Below, piece by piece: positions 22,901-32,464 of a DNA stretch of 64,000 nucleotides (positions are counted from its first letter, which is position 1; each line of letters opens with the position of its first letter). This DNA comes from Chitinophaga sp. E66 (GTDB taxonomy: Bacteria > Bacteroidota > Bacteroidia > Chitinophagales > Chitinophagaceae), in contig CP079103.1 in NCBI GenBank assembly GCA_019285755.1, forward strand, positions 62,001 to 126,000. The letters run 5' to 3'. Both the position numbers and the translations under genes were made by a program. The notes beneath the pieces are model-generated. The model had not been told where the DNA came from. It did no database searches and was given only the letters and a program-made list of their open reading frames with translations.

Positions 22901-23390
22901 AACTTGCGCTACAAGAATTTTGAACTCTTTGCGATGTTCGTGTATTACGGAGGTCATAAAATGCGTAGCGTGATCGCGCCTTACCTGACCAAGCTGCCCG
23001 AACTGAACTATACGACTAATATGGATCGGCTGGCATTGAATTACTGGAAGAAACCCGGTGATGAACTGGTTCCGGGAATGTCTCCGGCTTACCTGGCTCA
23101 GGCGTCTTCCAACATCAGTATGTTGTATGACAACGCTGATCAGAATATCGCAAGCGCTAGCTATATCAAACTGCGGGATATTACCCTGAGCTACAACCTG
23201 CCTTCTCAGTTGTTGAAAAAGCGCATGTTGATGCACTGCGCGTCAGCTTCCAGTGCAGAATGCATGGCGTTGGGCAGCCAACGGGCAGAAACTGGATCCC
23301 GAAGTATGGAACGGCAGCGCCGGATCATACGCCACCCGCGGTATCCTCGAACCGGCAAGCTATACGCTCGGCCTTAATCTTAACTTTTAA
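19934..23390 (+). CDS. SusC/RagA-type TonB-dependent receptor, locus 2
   Basis: This outer-membrane importer has about 1,150 residues. Its parts are a signal peptide [20 protein letters not shown], an STN domain ([20 protein letters not shown]), a carboxypeptidase-regulatory domain ([21 protein letters not shown]), a plug ([31 protein letters not shown]) and a barrel ending YTLGLNLNF. Breaks occur near 20490, 21885, 22080 and 23225-23290. Barrel stretches such as [19 protein letters not shown] closely match locus 1 (PLWSAGATYKVSNEDYFNI), showing a duplicated module. ATG codons at 19922 (MWKIMKLTT) and 19934 are both possible; I prefer 19934 because the locus-1 protein begins MKLTT. SusD follows after 12 bases. 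Confidence 0.93.
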
Positions 23391-23402
23391 AGCTGGAATT
23401 AC

Positions 23403-24856
23403 ATGATAAAGCAATCCATCATCTCCATCTTTGCCGGACTGACGCTTCTGCTGACGTCGTGCGACAAATACCTCGACGTTAAGCCTAAAGGATACACCAT
23501 TCCGGAAAAGTTCACTGACTACGAAAAACTGCTGAACAACCTTTCGCTCACCCGTGCAGTATCTGCATACCCGAACTGGTTAACGGACGATGTGCAAACG
23601 GGTGTTGAAAACGACGTGAGCAAATCGGCGCGGTATAACAGCTATTCCGCCTTCAAACTGCGTATGTACCGCTTTGAAAGCGGGCAGATCATGGATATGG
23701 GTGCACAGGATTCCCAATGGGAGCCTTCCTATCAGCATATCTATGTGTATAATACGGTCATTAATAATATCATGAACGTGACTGACGCCACCGATAAAGA
23801 AAAGCGCCGCCTCCGTGCGGAGGCGCAGGTGGGCAGGGCGTTCGAATACATGATCCTCGTAAACCTTTATGCTAAGCATTATGATCCCGCAACCGCGAAC
23901 ACAGACTTGGGTGTCCCTCTCGTGTTGAGCGAAGACATCAATACTACTTATGAGCGCGTAAGCGTGGCTGCTATTTATGAGCAGGTGAAAAAGGACCTGG
24001 ATGCCGCTACGCCCGATCTTTCTGATAAAGTGCCGAACAACTTCCATCCCACAAAAGCGTAGGCTTCGCCTTCCTCAGCCGCATGTACCTTTACATGGGT
24101 GACTATCAAAAGGCGCTGGCCAATGCCAATGAAGCGCTGAAACAGAACTCGACGCTGGTTAACTATACAGAGTATACCAACGCGGACGGTGTTACTTTCG
24201 GAAGGGTACGCCACGAAACTGGCGGCACCCGTTTCCCCGACGCGGATCTCAACCCTGAAAGCGTTTGGGTGCGTCTCGGAAGCTCCAGCAATGGTTCCAT
24301 GAACGGTGAAGTATATGCACCTGATGATTTAATCGCCACGTACGCCAATGATCTGCCTGCTGGTGCAGATGATATGCGTTTCAGGCTGTTTTTCTGCCAC
24401 GGTAGATCCAAGTTTGGGTCCGGGTCGGAAGTTAAGTTCCCCGGTCGCGTACTGTGGGCGCCTTACGTTGAACTGAATACCGGCCTTAGTTCTCCGGAAG
24501 TTCTCCTGATTGCCGCTGAATGCGAAGCGCGTGTCGGAAGCAAGGAAAAAGCTCTCGGGCATCTCGATAAGCTCCGCAACATGCGCATCAAAGGAAACCA
24601 GCCGTTGGTGGCAGCTACGAAAGACGATGCCCTCCGCATCGCGCTGGATGAACGCCGCCGCGAACTCCGGTTTGTAGGTCCTTCGCGCATCATCGACCTG
24701 AAGCGCCTCAACAAGGATCCCCGCTTCGCCAAAACGGTTACCCATAAGAACGGAGCCGAAGCATGGACCCTCGCGCCGAACGATAACAAGTTTATCCTCC
24801 CGGTTCCGCCGCGCGTCCTGGACATGAACCCGGGCATCCCGCAATACGAAAGATAA
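23403..24856 (+). CDS. SusD/RagB-type surface lipoprotein, locus 2
   Basis: This protein has about 484 residues and lipobox LTSC, followed by DKYLDVKPKGYTIPEKF. The helical substrate-binding body has EAQVGRAFEYMILVNLYAKHY, and the C-terminal signature is LDERRRELRFVGPSRIIDLKRLN, ending MNPGIPQYER. One G missing at about 24063 (CAAAAGCG-TAGGC) creates the only break; restoring it reads PTKAVGFAFLSRMYLYMGD. It pairs with the SusC upstream. The mature N-terminus resembles the locus-1 SusD, supporting duplication of the whole receptor pair. Confidence 0.93.
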
Positions 24857-24905
24857 AAACCGGCCATTTGTTGTAACCACGAATGACAAACCCATACAAC
24901 CAAGC

Positions 24906-24932
24906 GGCGCCGGTTCTTCCGGCGCCCTTTTT
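24906..24932 (+). terminator. Terminator between SusD and the thioredoxin gene, locus 2
   Basis: The perfect 8-bp stem GGCGCCGG / CCGGCGCC has loop TTCTT, then CTTTTT. It ends only 10 bases before the next ATG, so it probably lets part of the transcripts through and keeps the downstream enzyme at a lower level than SusCD. Confidence 0.85.
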
Positions 24933-24942
24933 CAAACCAAAC

Positions 24943-26139
24943 ATGATGAAACCATTCTTACTGATATTCGCCCTCTTCGCCTCCCTGTCGCTCCGCGCAC
25001 AGGAAACCGGCATCCGCTTCGGAGACGCCGCCTGGAACGAAACGCTGGCACAGGCCGGGAAGGAAAACAAGCTCGTATTCCTCGATTGCTACACCTCCTG
25101 GTGCGCCCCCTGCAAATGGATGGACAAAAACGTATTCGTCCTGAAAGATGTGGCGGATTTCTATAACGCGCAGTTCGTGAACACGAAACTCGATATGGAA
25201 AAAGGCGAAGGCATTGAACTGCGGAAGAAATACAACGTGCAATCCTTTCCCACTTACCTCTTCATCAACGCTAAAGGCGAAGTGGTGCATCGTACCGGCT
25301 CCCGGATGTCTGCCGAAGAATTCCTGGAAGAAGGCCGTATGGCGGCGGATCCTGACCGCAGTCTCTCGGCGCTGGTGAAACGTTATGCAGACGGTCAGCG
25401 CGATGTTCCGTTCCTCCTCAATTATTACCTCGCACTCAACCGCTCAGACCGGCAAACGGCGGAGAAGGTGGCGGCTGAAATATCAGGTAAAATGACGGAC
25501 AGCACCCTCAGCACCCCTCTCGGCTGGAAGGTCATCAAGAACCTGGCACGCACCAGCAACGATAAGCTCGGCAAATACTACCTGGCCCACCCGGCAGATT
25601 TTAAGCATTTCGCGCCGGTAGCGGAGCAGGAAGCGCTGACCGACCGCCTGCTGTCCAGCTCCCTGTACCAGTATGTGTATGCGGGTAACGAAAAAGCTTT
25701 TTACGAAGGCCTGAAGCACTTCTCCCAATCTTCTTCCAAAGACCGCCAGCAACAGGCCGTTATGCTGGAAGCGGAGTTCTTATTGCGGGAAGTACGCCTC
25801 AAACAATACATCGCCCTGACCGATAAGGCTATGAAAGGCGTATTGAAGAACGAAGCCGAGAAACTGAGCTTCCTGGCCCGCCGGATCAGCGGTAAGAAGG
25901 AAACGGACGAAAAGATGAAGCCCTTCCTCCCCAGGCCTATAAAATGGCAAAACAAGCCGTTGCCCTGGATCCGGAAAGAGTACAGTGTACAAAGCACCTT
26001 CGGCTGGATCTGCCTGTCCTTAAAGAAAAAGGAAGAAGGCCTCAAAGCGGCCCGCAAGGCGCGCCTGCTCGCCGATGCCGAAACTTCCAAGATCCAGAAG
26101 CTCGCGCAGGAACTGGTAGATGAATTCGACAATATATAA
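24943..26139 (+). CDS. Secreted thioredoxin-family protein (DUF255/Thioredoxin_7-like), locus 2
   Basis: This protein has about 398 residues and a signal peptide (LRAQ/ETG). The N-terminal thioredoxin-like domain has LVFLDCYTSWCAPCKWMDKNVF (active site CAPC) and the cis-Pro region YNVQSFPTYLFINAKGE. The C-terminal 250 residues are helical, with no recognised domain. Near 25930-25980 the frame slips and returns; the other frame there reads QAYKMAKQAVALDPE, TPR-like text, so the listed residues in that window are wrong in the raw sequence. It is the last gene of Sus locus 2, in the same position as the TlpA-like gene of locus 1 but from a different thioredoxin subfamily. Confidence 0.87.
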   Translation: MMKPFLLIFALFASLSLRAQETGIRFGDAAWNETLAQAGKENKLVFLDCYTSWCAPCKWMDKNVFVLKDVADFYNAQFVNTKLDMEKGEGIELRKKYNVQSFPTYLFINAKGEVVHRTGSRMSAEEFLEEGRMAADPDRSLSALVKRYADGQRDVPFLLNYYLALNRSDRQTAEKVAAEISGKMTDSTLSTPLGWKVIKNLARTSNDKLGKYYLAHPADFKHFAPVAEQEALTDRLLSSSLYQYVYAGNEKAFYEGLKHFSQSSSKDRQQQAVMLEAEFLLREVRLKQYIALTDKAMKGVLKNEAEKLSFLARRISGKKETDEKMKPFLPRPIKWQNKPLPWIRKEYSVQSTFGWICLSLKKKEEGLKAARKARLLADAETSKIQKLAQELVDEFDNI

Positions 26140-26171
26140 GCATAACGGTTGATAATATATGCGACCCAACA

Positions 26172-26200
26172 GGGCCCCGGATTATTCCGGAGCCCTTTTT
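26172..26200 (+). terminator. Intrinsic terminator ending Sus locus 2
   Basis: The 10-bp stem GGGCCCCGGA / TCCGGAGCCC (one mismatch) has a 4-base loop and then TTTTT. From here to 26630 no gene is seen; the stretch holds the array at 26320-26438 and a small hairpin at 26537-26555. Confidence 0.85.
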
Positions 26201-26319
26201 ATTTATGACATATAGTCAGTTTGGGCGTGTGCTTCTTGATGGCTGCTATGAATGTAAGAGGCCCCATCCATATGGGAAAGGCATGCATCCTACATGGAAA
26301 CGATAGGTTTTTGGATGAG

Positions 26320-26438
26320 ATAAGCCGCATATAAGCCGCCTATAAACCGCATATAAGCCGCATATAAACCGCCCTAATTTATAAGGCGGCTTATATGCGG
26401 TTCAAATACGGCTTATACACTGTTTATATGCGGGTATT
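26320..26438. repeat. Symmetric inverted 11-bp-period array
   Basis: The left arm is five 11-mers from 26320 (ATAAGCCGCAT, ATAAGCCGCCT, ATAAACCGCAT, ATAAGCCGCAT, ATAAACCGCCC). The centre is TAATTTATA at 26375-26383. The right arm is five 11-mers from 26384 in inverted orientation (AGGCGGCTTAT, ATGCGGTTCAA, ATACGGCTTAT, ACACTGTTTAT, ATGCGGGTATT). Both arms are exactly 55 bases, so the whole can form an imperfect 55-bp cruciform or RNA hairpin. Reading frames crossing it look accidental. Confidence 0.9.
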
Positions 26439-26630
26439 CATAATCGGGCACCAGTCGTGTCATTATGGCTGCCTGGCGGCATTTATAAGGCATCTTGCCT
26501 GCAGGGGAGTACCTGATCAGGTGAATGACCCGTTTATCCCGGAAAAGCGCCGGGAGGATAGCCGTAACGGCGCGCGGTCGTGTATTCGCTGCTTAATTAT
26601 TGCCGGAAAAGTCCGTATTTTTATGGCTTG

Positions 26631-27226
26631 ATGCCGGCATATTCGACATATACGGACGAGCAATTATATGAATTGCTGCAGGGGACGATCAGGCTGCTTT
26701 TACCGAAATCTACCAACGCTACTGGAAGGCGCTTTACCAGCGGGCCAAGGCCATGCTGAGCGACGGACAGCTGGCGCAAGACGTGGTGCAGGAGGTGTTC
26801 ATTTCCCTGTGGAACCGTCGTGCCGAAGTGCATATCGAAAAACTCCCGGCCTATCTTCATCAGGCGGTCCGCTTCCAGGAACTGAAAGCCGTGCACCGCC
26901 TGCAGTCGGACACCGCGTTCTACGACCGGCTGGCTTCCATCGCCCAGGACCTTATCCATCACGAGCCTTTACTGTACAACGAGATGGAGCAGACCGTGCG
27001 CAACCTGCTCAGCCGGCTGCCGGAAGACCAGCGGAGTATTCTGCGGATGAGCCGGGAAGAAGGGCTCACCTATCGCCAGATCGCTGAAAAGATGGGTATT
27101 TCCATTAAGACGGTGGAGAAGAAGATCTCCCTGTCGCTTCGCGCCATCCGTAAAGGAATGGATGGTTCGTTCCCCTTGCTGCTGTCTTTGGCGTTGGCGG
27201 CTCCCGCTGCCGCATCTCACCTCTGA
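26631..27226 (+). CDS. Orphan ECF sigma-70 factor
   Basis: This sigma factor has about 198 residues. Region 2 is seen as AAFTEIYQRYWKALYQRAKAM and LAQDVVQEVFISLWNRR, and region 4 as LPEDQRSILRMSREEGLT with the helix-turn-helix YRQIAEKMGISIKTVEKKIS. The break is one G missing from GGGG at 26681-26684; repair joins PAYSTYTDEQLYELLQG to DDQAAFTEIYQ. The C-terminus is a hydrophobic segment (FPLLLSLALAAPAAASHL), which may be a membrane anchor. No FecR gene follows; the next gene is an esterase. It could serve the FecR of locus 2, which lacks its own sigma. That link is inference. Confidence 0.87.
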
Positions 27227-27278
27227 CGGTTTGAAAAAACCGATCCGCGCTGTATCTTGAAGGCTGCAAATTCCAAGT

Positions 27279-28087
27279 ATGAAGCAATTATTTTCCCTGA
27301 CGGCCGCCTTGTTACTGGCCGTATGTTCCGTATTCGCGGCAAAGGTAGATACCGTAAACGTTTACAGCGCCGCCATGAAAAAGAACATCCCCACCGTGAT
27401 CATTACGCCGGAAAAGTATGCGAATACGCCATTGCCGGTGGTATATCTCCTGCACGGCTATAGCGGCAATTATGCGGACTGGGTAAAGAAAGTGCCCGCG
27501 GTACAGGAGCTGGCAGACAGGTTCGGCATGATCATCGTTTGCCCCGACGGTGGTTTCGGCAGCTGGTATTGGAATAGTCCCGTGGATGCTGGCTTTCAAT
27601 ACGAGACATATGTGGCGGAAGAACTGGTGAAATTCGTTGACGGAAATACAAGACCATTGCCAGTCCGAAGGGCCGTGCGATCACGGGACTGAGCATGGGC
27701 GGTCATGGTTCGCTGTATCTGGCGATGCGTCACCAGGATGTATTTGGTGCGGCGGGGAGTATGAGCGGAGGGGTGGATATCCGGCCTTTCCCAAAGAACT
27801 GGGATATGGCGAAGCGGCTGGGTACATATGCGGAGCAGCCGAAGCGTTGGGAAGATCATACGGTGATCAACCAGTTGCATTTACTGACGGGCGGATCGTT
27901 GGCGTTGATGATAGACTGCGGGACGGAGGATTTCTTCTTCGCAGTGAATGAAAAACTGCATGCGGAGTTAACGTACAGGAATATCCCGCATGATTATATT
28001 ACGCGGCCGGGAGCGCATAACTGGGCTTACTGGTCGAATGCGATCGGGTACCAGTTATTGTTCATGCATCGTTTTTTCGCCCGGTGA
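27279..28087 (+). CDS. Secreted esterase, alpha/beta hydrolase (esterase D / CE1-like)
   Basis: This protein has about 269 residues and a signal peptide ending VFA/AK. The fold opens IPTVIITPEKYANTPLPVVYLLHGYSGN, where HGYSGN is the oxyanion region. It continues IIVCPDGGFGSWYWNSP and has the nucleophile motif GLSMGGHG near residue 141. The catalytic Asp is likely in LMIDCGTEDFF and the His in RPGAHNWAYW. A break near 27645 is repaired by one base (VDGKYKTIASPKGRAITGLSMGG). It resembles carbohydrate and acyl esterases; substrate unknown. The start is the ATG before a good signal peptide. The gene meets the convergent sigma gene with no gap. Confidence 0.88.
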
Positions 28088-28671
28088 TCAGCTGATGGCC
28101 AGCAGGGAAGAAACGAAGATGATGATGGGGGTCAATTTTGATTTGAGGATTTGTTTGGCGTAGCGGAGGTGTGTTTTGACACTTTGTTTGCTGATGCCCA
28201 TTTTGACGGCGGCTTCCTGGTAAGACAATTCCTGTTGATAAACGAGCTCCATGGCCCGTTTGCGCTGGGGCTGAGGGCGCCCAGCCAGGAAACTACTTTG
28301 TTTTCTGTCTCTTGTTGGCTGGCGTTATGATTGTAAGGATCCGGGAGGGCTATGTCTTCCGCGGCGGATTTTTTATAGTAGTGAAAGACTTCGTCTTTTT
28401 GTTGCTGGGAGTCTCTTTTGCGGATAACGCCGAGGCATTGGTTCTGCACCATGCGCATGAGGTACCAGCGGATATCGCGGATGGATTTCCAGAGCTGGGG
28501 CTTGTTGAGCAGGGTAGCGAAGCAATCCTGCACAACATCGGCGGCGTCGTCTTTGTCGCGCATGAAAGTGTAAGCGATCGTAAGCATGGCGGGGGCATAC
28601 TTCTTATATGCCTCATCGAAAGCTTCCAGGTGGCCCTGTTGCAATTGCTGTATGAGTTCTTGATCCTCCAC
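28088..28671 (-). CDS. ECF sigma-70 factor, divergent from a FecR gene
   Basis: This sigma factor has about 194 residues. Region 2 is AFDEAYKKYAPAMLTIAYTFM and DDAADVVQDCFATLLNKPQLW, and region 4 is MELVYQQELSYQEAAVKMGISKQSVKTHL. The end, after repair of a break near 28270, is SKLTPIIIFVSSLLAIS, a hydrophobic tail like the one on the orphan sigma at 26631. It is divergent from the FecR gene at 29041, which should be its partner; the 369 bases between would hold both promoters. Confidence 0.88.
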
Positions 28672-29040
28672 AGTAGCAGAATTTTAAAGTAACAGTATCA
28701 TTTTTGTCTCTTCCGGTTCTGCCGCAGGCGGCGCAGCTATGACTACTGTCTAAAGCATGGAGTGGAAAAAAATGTAGTCGGTGCAGTTCGATATGTGTTC
28801 CAACGCGGTTGTATGCTGAACATGGTTCCTGCCGTCTCTAAATTCGTAAAAAACGTATTAGAAAATCGTTACGAAATTGTTAATGCATTGGGTTAAAACC
28901 CAACAGTCGTTAACGTTGTTAGCAGTCATAACGAATCTCTCCTTATATTTACGGTTCACCCGGCCAGTCGGATTTATTTCCTGACTTTATTCACCCTTCA
29001 TCCGCCAACTTGCATCTATTAACATAGACGATTTCTTGAA
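28672..29040. other. Intergenic region between divergent sigma and FecR genes
   Basis: These 369 noncoding bases have an AT-rich half next to FecR. A short palindrome-like stretch TTGGGTTAAAACCCAA lies near 28890-28906, and CGTTAACG occurs just after. No small gene, repeat array or clear TAnnTTTG promoter was found. It presumably holds the promoters of both genes. Confidence 0.5.
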
Positions 29041-30169
29041 TGGAAGAAAGTATGTATACGCGATTGCTGCTGATTCGCAGAATCCTCGGACAAATTACGC
29101 CCGAAGAAGATCAGGAATTAGATGCCATCCTTGAAGCAGACCCCGAAGCTCGCGCATTACGCGACGAATTGCAGTCCATCCCCGGAAGAACTGCAGGAGG
29201 TCTTCTCATCTTTCGATGTGAACACCGGTCTGCTGGACGTATATGACCGTCAGCATGAAATGCAGCGCCGCCGCCGGAGGACCATCATCCGGGCTATTCT
29301 CGGCACAGCCGCCGCCGCACTCGTAGCCGGCGCCGCCTGGATGGTATGGATACAGCCCTCCCACAAGACCGCAGTTCCCTTTGCCGCCGTCACAGAAGGC
29401 GGTTCCGCCTCCCTCGTGTTGGAAGACGGTACCACCATCCCCTGGCCGATACCGGGATGCAGCAACACCATTCCACCGGCGCCAGCTTTACCAATAACAA
29501 CCGTGTGCTCGCGCTTGATGGGGAAAAAGCGCCCACCGAAGGCTGGACAACCCTCGTCGTCCCCGCCCGCCTCGATTACCAGGTACAGCTGACCGACGGC
29601 TCCACCGTATGGCTCAACTCCCGCTCCCGCCTCCGCTTCCGGTTCGATAACGGCAGCCAGCGCGAAGTTTTCCTCGAAGCCGGGGAAGCCTACTTCAAAG
29701 TGAAAGGCGACGCAAAAAATCCCTTCACCGTACATACCCCACAGGGCGATGTACAGGTGCTCGGCACAGAGTTCAATGTCAATGCCTATACGCAACATCA
29801 AATGGTCGCATCCCTCGTGAATGGTAAAGTAGCCATCAAATCAGGCGTAGACCGTATCGAACTGCAACCCGGCAACGAGGCCATGGTCAATGCCGGCGAA
29901 TCCATCAAGGTTGCCGACTTCGATCCCAACCGCACCCTCAGCTGGCGCAAAGGCATCCACTATTTTGAAAACGCCACCGTAACCGAAATATCCGTTATGC
30001 TCGACCGCTGGTTTAATACCCAGCTGGTCATCGACGAGCCCAGCGTAGCCCGCGAACGCCTCTGGGGCCGCCTCGACCGTAACCGACCCATCCAGGAATT
30101 CATCGACGTCATTAACCTCACCGGCGATGTTACCTTCTACTGGAAAACGGAGAGCTGCACGTTAAATAA
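29041..30169 (+). CDS. FecR-family anti-sigma factor without adjacent SusC
   Basis: This anti-sigma factor has about 375 residues. The N-terminal part is LLLIRRILGQITPEEDQELDAI, a membrane helix lies near residue 95 (LGTAAAALVAGAAWMVWI), and the FecR domain reads LTDGSTVWLNSRSRLRF, LEAGEAYFKVKGD and VLGTEFNVNAYTQ. The C-terminal domain is HYFENATVTEISVMLDRWFN. Breaks are near 29183, 29440 and 30143; the last, one A missing in AAAA, moves the true end to WKNGELHVK at 30169. There is no TonB receptor in either direction, so the sigma/FecR pair must answer to a distant receptor or to something else. Confidence 0.86.
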
Positions 30170-30184
30170 TTACTATGCACAATA

Positions 30185-30222
30185 CCCCGATAATGGTCCG
30201 TCTTAATGACGGGCCATTGGGG
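30185..30222 (+). terminator. Hairpin after FecR
   Basis: AATGGTCCGTC / GACGGGCCATT (one G-U) is extended by CCCC/GGGG across a 3-base bulge. It is a very stable hairpin, but only CTTTG follows, so termination efficiency is uncertain. Confidence 0.55.
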
Positions 30223-30331
30223 CTTTGTGGAATTTCTTCCCCCTTCGATCACCCCTCCATTCCGAACATTTCCCGTTGCCACACTGTTCCACCATTCGGC
30301 ACAGTATATGTTCCGCAAAAAGAAAAAGCAT

Positions 30332-30501
30332 ATGAACAGACGTATTTCACTCCTCGCCATCGCCCTGATTACCATGACACTATCCAGCTGCGAAGTAGTG
30401 GGCGGCATTTTTAAAGCCGGCGTCTGGACCGGTCTCATCCTCGTAGCGCTGGTACTGGGACTGATCATTTTCCTCTTTCCCGTGGCGGCCGAAAAGATTG
30501 A
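30332..30501 (+). CDS. Small Bacteroidota lipoprotein/membrane peptide (SSCEVVGGIFKAG type)
   Basis: This is a 56-residue protein: MNRRISLLAIALITMTLSSC (lipobox), then EVVGGIFKAGVWTG and one hydrophobic helix LILVALVLGLIIFLF. This compact pattern is widespread in Bacteroidota and has no established function; some databases mislabel it as phosphatidate cytidylyltransferase. One T missing near 30478 gives a longer false C-terminus; repair ends the protein SRGGRKD at 30501, matching the family's basic tail. I chose the start at 30332 because it opens directly into the signal peptide. Confidence 0.7.
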
Positions 30502-30531
30502 TCATATAGCGGCAATCGTGTAATTTACATC

Positions 30532-30565
30532 CCGGCAGCGGTAGCAAGCCGTTGCCGGATATTTT
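30532..30565 (+). terminator. Hairpin before the lipoprotein gene
   Basis: The 10-bp stem CCGGCAGCGG / CCGTTGCCGG (one G-U) has a 7-base loop and is then followed by ATATTTT. It directly abuts the next ATG at 30566, so it is a terminator or a leader structure. Confidence 0.6.
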
Positions 30566-31181
30566 ATGAAGTCTGTTATTTGTCCCTTTTTCCTGCTGTG
30601 TTTATTAGCCTGCCAGGCTCCGCCTGCGACCAAAGCAATTGAAACAGAAGATGTCCGGATCACCGCAGACGCTGCTGAACCAACACCTCCTCCGCCCCGG
30701 TTACAGGCGCCACCACCGATGACGAGCCTGAAGAAGCCATCGGCATATCAGGAGATTTCAATGGCGACGGGGTTATAGATTCCGCCTGGCGCGAATTGGT
30801 GAAACAATCCACTGATATCGACGAGCCCCACATCTTCGCTGTGCGCTTCAATACGCCGGCCATCCCCGATATGGAAAACATCGAAAGCCGGTTCCGCCTT
30901 ATTAACGAAGGCGATCTCAACGGCGACGGCAACCCTGAAATCTCCCTCTTCCAAAGCCCCTGCATGGTACCGTGCATTCTATGACCACCTGGACGCTCCG
31001 TTCCGATGGCTGGAAGTGCATTGCCGGTCCATGGCTCATCCCTACGGCCGGGGAATATCAGTCTGATATATCCCTCCGGAACCGCATTGTACTTGAAAAT
31101 GATACCGTATATTTCTGGCAGGAAGATATTGCAGATGAGCACTTTACCATGCAAAAGCAAATCCTTCCACTCGAAAAATAA
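30566..31181 (+). CDS. Lipoprotein with EF-hand-like calcium loops, unknown function
   Basis: This protein has about 205 residues. The lipobox LLAC follows a strong signal peptide (MKSVICPFFLLCL). After a Pro-rich linker the body contains GDFNGDGVIDSAW and EGDLNGDGNPEISLF, two DxNxDGxxD-type calcium-binding loops as in FG-GAP/dockerin-like repeats. The end reads YFWQEDIADEHFTMQKQILP. Breaks near 30705 and 30965 are single losses. It is followed after 6 bases by a hydrolase gene in the same direction, so the two are co-transcribed. It may be a surface-exposed calcium-binding module. Confidence 0.68.
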
Positions 31182-31187
31182 CATCGC

Positions 31188-32127
31188 ATGAAGCGTAGCC
31201 GTTTATGGAAAAGACTGGCCTGGAGCGCCGGCATCCTGTTCCTTTTATTAAATCTCTTTTGCGCCTGGCATGCGTGGAAATTCACTCATTTTACCAATAC
31301 CACCGCCCCTCGCACCAATCCCAACAGATTGTCCGCCTTCGGTAAACTGAAGACCGTGGTGGTGGGTGTAGACAATCCGCGCCCCGTAAACAACAGCATC
31401 CCGCCTGTACCCTATAAAACCATCATACTGCAAAGTGATTATCCTTTGGAAGCGTGGCTCATGAGCGTTCCTAAGTCCAAAGGGACTGTCGTTCTCTTTC
31501 ATGGCTATAGCGGTAAGAAGTCCAGCTTGATAGACCGGGCAATGATCCTCCGGGAAATGGGTTTCAATACGCTCCTGGTCGACTTCCGTGGCAGCGGGGC
31601 TCCGACGGTAACTACACTACCGTTGGTTTCCGGAAAGCAGGGATGTAAAGGCCGCTTACGACTACCTCCGTAATACTGGCGAACGGAAAATATGGATGCT
31701 GGGTACGAGTTTAGGGGCTGCCGCCGTATTAAAAGCCGTAAAGGACGGTGGCGTTAAGCCCAGTGGCATTATCCTGGAAGCGCCCTTTGCCACCTTATAC
31801 GCTGCCACCTGCGCCCGGTTCAGGGCCGTTGGCGCACCGGAGGTACCTCTGGCGGGGATGGTGGTGTTCTGGGGCGGCGCCATCCATGGATTCTGGGGTT
31901 TCGGGCACAGGCCGGCCACAGACGCAAAGTCAGTGCATGTTCCGGCCATGGTTTTATATGGCGAAAGAGACGAAAGGGTAGACAGATGGGAAATTGATGC
32001 GGTATACGGAAACCTGGCAGGAGAAAAGCGCCTGGTGACCTTTCCGGATGCAGGCCATGTCAACTTCCTGTCGCGCTACCGCCCGGAGTGGACGGCGGCG
32101 CTACGGGAATTTATAAAAGCGGAATAA
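31188..32127 (+). CDS. Membrane-anchored alpha/beta hydrolase
   Basis: This protein has about 312 residues and an N-terminal membrane helix (LAWSAGILFLLLNLFCAWHAW). Hydrolase core motifs are GTVVLFHGYSGKKSSLID (oxyanion), the nucleophile elbow GTSLGAAAV, the acid in LYGERDERVDRW and His in FPDAGHVNFLSRY. A break near 31605 is repaired by one base, giving LVDFRGSGGSDGNYTTVGFREA. It is similar to the FrsA/BAAT-like and YkfA-like peptidase or esterase group; exact chemistry unknown. It is coupled to the lipoprotein upstream. Confidence 0.85.
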
Positions 32128-32170
32128 GTTCATACAATCCGGGTGTACAATTCGTACAATTCCATCATGC

Positions 32171-32201
32171 AAAAAGCCGGAGCTTAAGCGCCGGCTTTTT
32201 T
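32171..32201 (+). terminator. Intrinsic terminator after the hydrolase
   Basis: AAAAAGCCGG / CCGGCTTTTTT has a palindromic loop containing GCTTAAGC. The A and T tracts on both sides make it usable from either strand. From here to 32464 I see no gene. Confidence 0.9.
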
Positions 32202-32464
32202 ATTCCAGTGTCTCAAGTCTAAATTGGGGAACGGGGATTCTTGTCTGATTTCTTTGTCTTAAGCTATACTGGAGAAATACTTAATACGTATTGTCTTACA
32301 GCGTTTTATAAATGCATTACCAGTTATTTGGAAGAGGGCCCGGGCCGTATCTTCAGGGGTGATTCAGCCTCAGCCAGGCGTGTCACCTTGTATTGTAAAA
32401 ATGGCAAAAGATCGCCTTGCGGCATTGTATGTGCCGGGCGCAAAATTGTACGAAGTGAAAATAA

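Noticed and set aside
26395..26631. 78-codon open frame after locus 2
   Set aside because: It runs through the right arm of the 11-bp array, has no protein-like composition and no ribosome site.
30332..30501. Phosphatidate cytidylyltransferase
   Set aside because: A 56-residue protein with one helix cannot hold that enzyme's multi-helix domain; the label seen for this family is a misannotation.
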